From Paracoccaceae bacterium (GTDB lineage: Bacteria > Pseudomonadota > Alphaproteobacteria > Rhodobacterales > Rhodobacteraceae): a DNA stretch of 6,813 nt. Positions 5,746 to 6,813 of this stretch are shown piece after piece; position 1 is the first letter of the stretch; the number at the start of each line of letters is the position of its first letter. The notes under the pieces were generated by a model that ran no database searches, was not told where the DNA came from, and was given only the letters and a program-made list of their open reading frames with translations. The translations under genes and the position numbers were made by a program. Location: assembly GCA_027080755.1 (NCBI GenBank), contig JALWQC010000188.1, positions 1 to 6,813 of the forward strand. Reading direction: 5' to 3'.

Positions 5746-6813
5746 ATGTTCAACAAATTCGATGACCAACGCTCCGAGATGGTGCGCGAACAGGTTTTCG
5801 GGCGCGGGGTGCGGGATGAAAAGGTGCTGGCCGCCATGGGTGCGGTGCGGCGCGAGGTGTTTGCGCCGCCCGAAAGCCGCGACTTTGCCTATTACGACAA
5901 CCCCCTGCCGCTGGCCCGCGAACAGGTGATGCCGCAGCCCTATATCACCGCGTTCATGATAGAGGCCCTGCAACTGCACGGCGGCGAAAAGGTGTTGGAG
6001 CTGGGGGCAGGCTCGGGGTACAGCGCGGCGGTTCTGGCGCAGATCGCGGGGCAGGTCTACAGTCTGGAGCCGATCGCGGAGCTGGCCGAAACCGCCCGTA
6101 AAAATCTAGCGCACGAGGGGGTGGACAATGTGCGGATCCTGTCCGGAGATGCCGAGGCGCTTCAGGCGGCAGAGGCCCCCTATGACGCGATCCTGCTGTC
6201 GGCCCCCGTGGCGGAAATCCCCGAAAACCTGAAGCCGCTGCTGCGCGCAGGCGGGCATCTGGTGGCGATTGTCGGGGGCAATCCGATGGCGCGGGAACTG
6301 GTGCGCCTGACCCGCCGCGCCGATGGCGGGTTTGACCGCGAGGATCTGGCCGACATCCGTTTTGTGCCCTCGATTGATGAAAAGGGCGCCGATTTTGTCC
6401 CCGGTCCGGCGCGCCCCCGCATCATCGAAATGCGCCCTCGTCAGGCCGAGGATCTGCCGGGCCGGATCGTGCAGGCGGCACAGGTTTTCGATTCGGTTGA
6501 AGAGGCCCGCCTTGACGATCTGATAGAGCGCGCCGGCGAGTCCCGCATTGTCCTGCTGGGCGAGGCCAGCCACGGCACCAGCGAATTCTACCGGATGCGC
6601 GACCGTATCACCCGCCGGCTTATCACCGAAAAGGGCTTCAATATTGTTGCGGCAGAGGCCGACTGGCCCGACGCCGCGCGCATTGACGATTACGTCCGCC
6701 ATGCGGATACCCCCGCCTCGGAATGGCAGGCCTTTGCCCGTTTCCCCACATGGATGTGGCGCAACGAAGAGGTGCGCGGCTTCGTGGACTGGCTGCATGA
6801 GCACACCCGCGAC
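5746..6813 (+). CDS. Isoaspartyl methyltransferase-like / erythromycin esterase-like fusion, 3' part outside the window
   Basis: The first 356 codons, open to the right edge, encode two joined domains. Residues 1-228 resemble protein-L-isoaspartate O-methyltransferase, which uses S-adenosylmethionine to start repair of damaged aspartyl residues: the SAM motif LELGAGSGY is at 84-92, and [26 protein letters not shown] follows further on. The usual active-site segment QTISQP reads QVMPQP (60-65), so the catalytic Ser/Thr positions are lost and ordinary methyltransfer is doubtful. From about 245 an erythromycin-esterase-like domain begins: [12 protein letters not shown] (270-281), then AEADWPD (303-309). 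Glu273, His276, Arg285 and Glu304 keep the spacing I recall for EreB Glu43, His46, Arg55 and Glu74. Most homologues of this second family are not known to act on macrolides, so drug resistance should not be assumed. It starts 76 bp after arsR on the same strand and has its own strong ribosome site; operon membership is uncertain. Confidence 0.88.
   Translation, partial: MFNKFDDQRSEMVREQVFGRGVRDEKVLAAMGAVRREVFAPPESRDFAYYDNPLPLAREQVMPQPYITAFMIEALQLHGGEKVLELGAGSGYSAAVLAQIAGQVYSLEPIAELAETARKNLAHEGVDNVRILSGDAEALQAAEAPYDAILLSAPVAEIPENLKPLLRAGGHLVAIVGGNPMARELVRLTRRADGGFDREDLADIRFVPSIDEKGADFVPGPARPRIIEMRPRQAEDLPGRIVQAAQVFDSVEEARLDDLIERAGESRIVLLGEASHGTSEFYRMRDRITRRLITEKGFNIVAAEADWPDAARIDDYVRHADTPASEWQAFARFPTWMWRNEEVRGFVDWLHEHTRD

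Noticed and set aside
6106..6804. 232-codon minus-strand open frame
   Set aside because: It is the reverse of the methyltransferase/esterase fusion gene, whose motifs are conserved; the reverse product shows no known family.

Overview
The window looks like chromosomal DNA of a GC-rich alphaproteobacterium, probably of the Rhodobacteraceae type. This rests on base composition, tight gene packing, the Entner-Doudoroff genes and the style of the proteins; it is an inference, because no rRNA or other taxonomic marker is present. No tRNA, CRISPR array, insertion sequence or phage gene was seen. The layout is three blocks: five genes on the minus strand (bases 1-5217), a short divergent promoter region (5218-5324), and two genes on the plus strand (5325 to the right edge).

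Block 1 (minus, 1-2323) is the start of glucose-6-phosphate oxidation through the Entner-Doudoroff route: zwf (glucose-6-phosphate dehydrogenase) followed after a single base by edd (6-phosphogluconate dehydratase), which runs off the left edge. The lactonase gene pgl, often placed beside zwf, is not between them. The 202 bp in front of zwf holds a possible -10 box and a cluster of GGCAAA-type inverted repeats.

Block 2 (minus, 2526-5217) is a compact three-gene operon: a zinc-dependent deacylase of the AstE/AspA/DoeB group, a PLP-dependent threonine/serine-dehydratase-like enzyme (8 bp overlap with the deacylase), and a six-helix MIP channel (27 bp gap). The channel's second NPA motif is followed by Val where ordinary aquaporins and glycerol facilitators have Arg, as I recall for the arsenic-linked channel AqpS of Sinorhizobium meliloti. 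An ArsR-family repressor with a C-terminal Cys-Cys-x6-Cys cluster is transcribed divergently. The shared intergenic region carries two 24 bp operator-like sites with 19 of 24 bases identical, 63 bp apart: one lies at the predicted start of the operon transcript and the other reaches into the arsR start codon. The simplest model is that ArsR represses both itself and the operon. What is unusual is the cargo: two amino-acid-type enzymes together with a metalloid-type channel, and none of the usual arsenic genes (arsC, arsB/acr3, arsH, arsM) in the window. This is the best candidate for an undescribed system here.

Block 3 (plus, 5746 to the right edge) is the start of a large fusion protein: a protein-L-isoaspartate methyltransferase-like domain, altered in its active-site segment, joined in frame to an erythromycin-esterase-like domain whose Glu/His/Arg/Glu pattern is intact as far as it can be seen.
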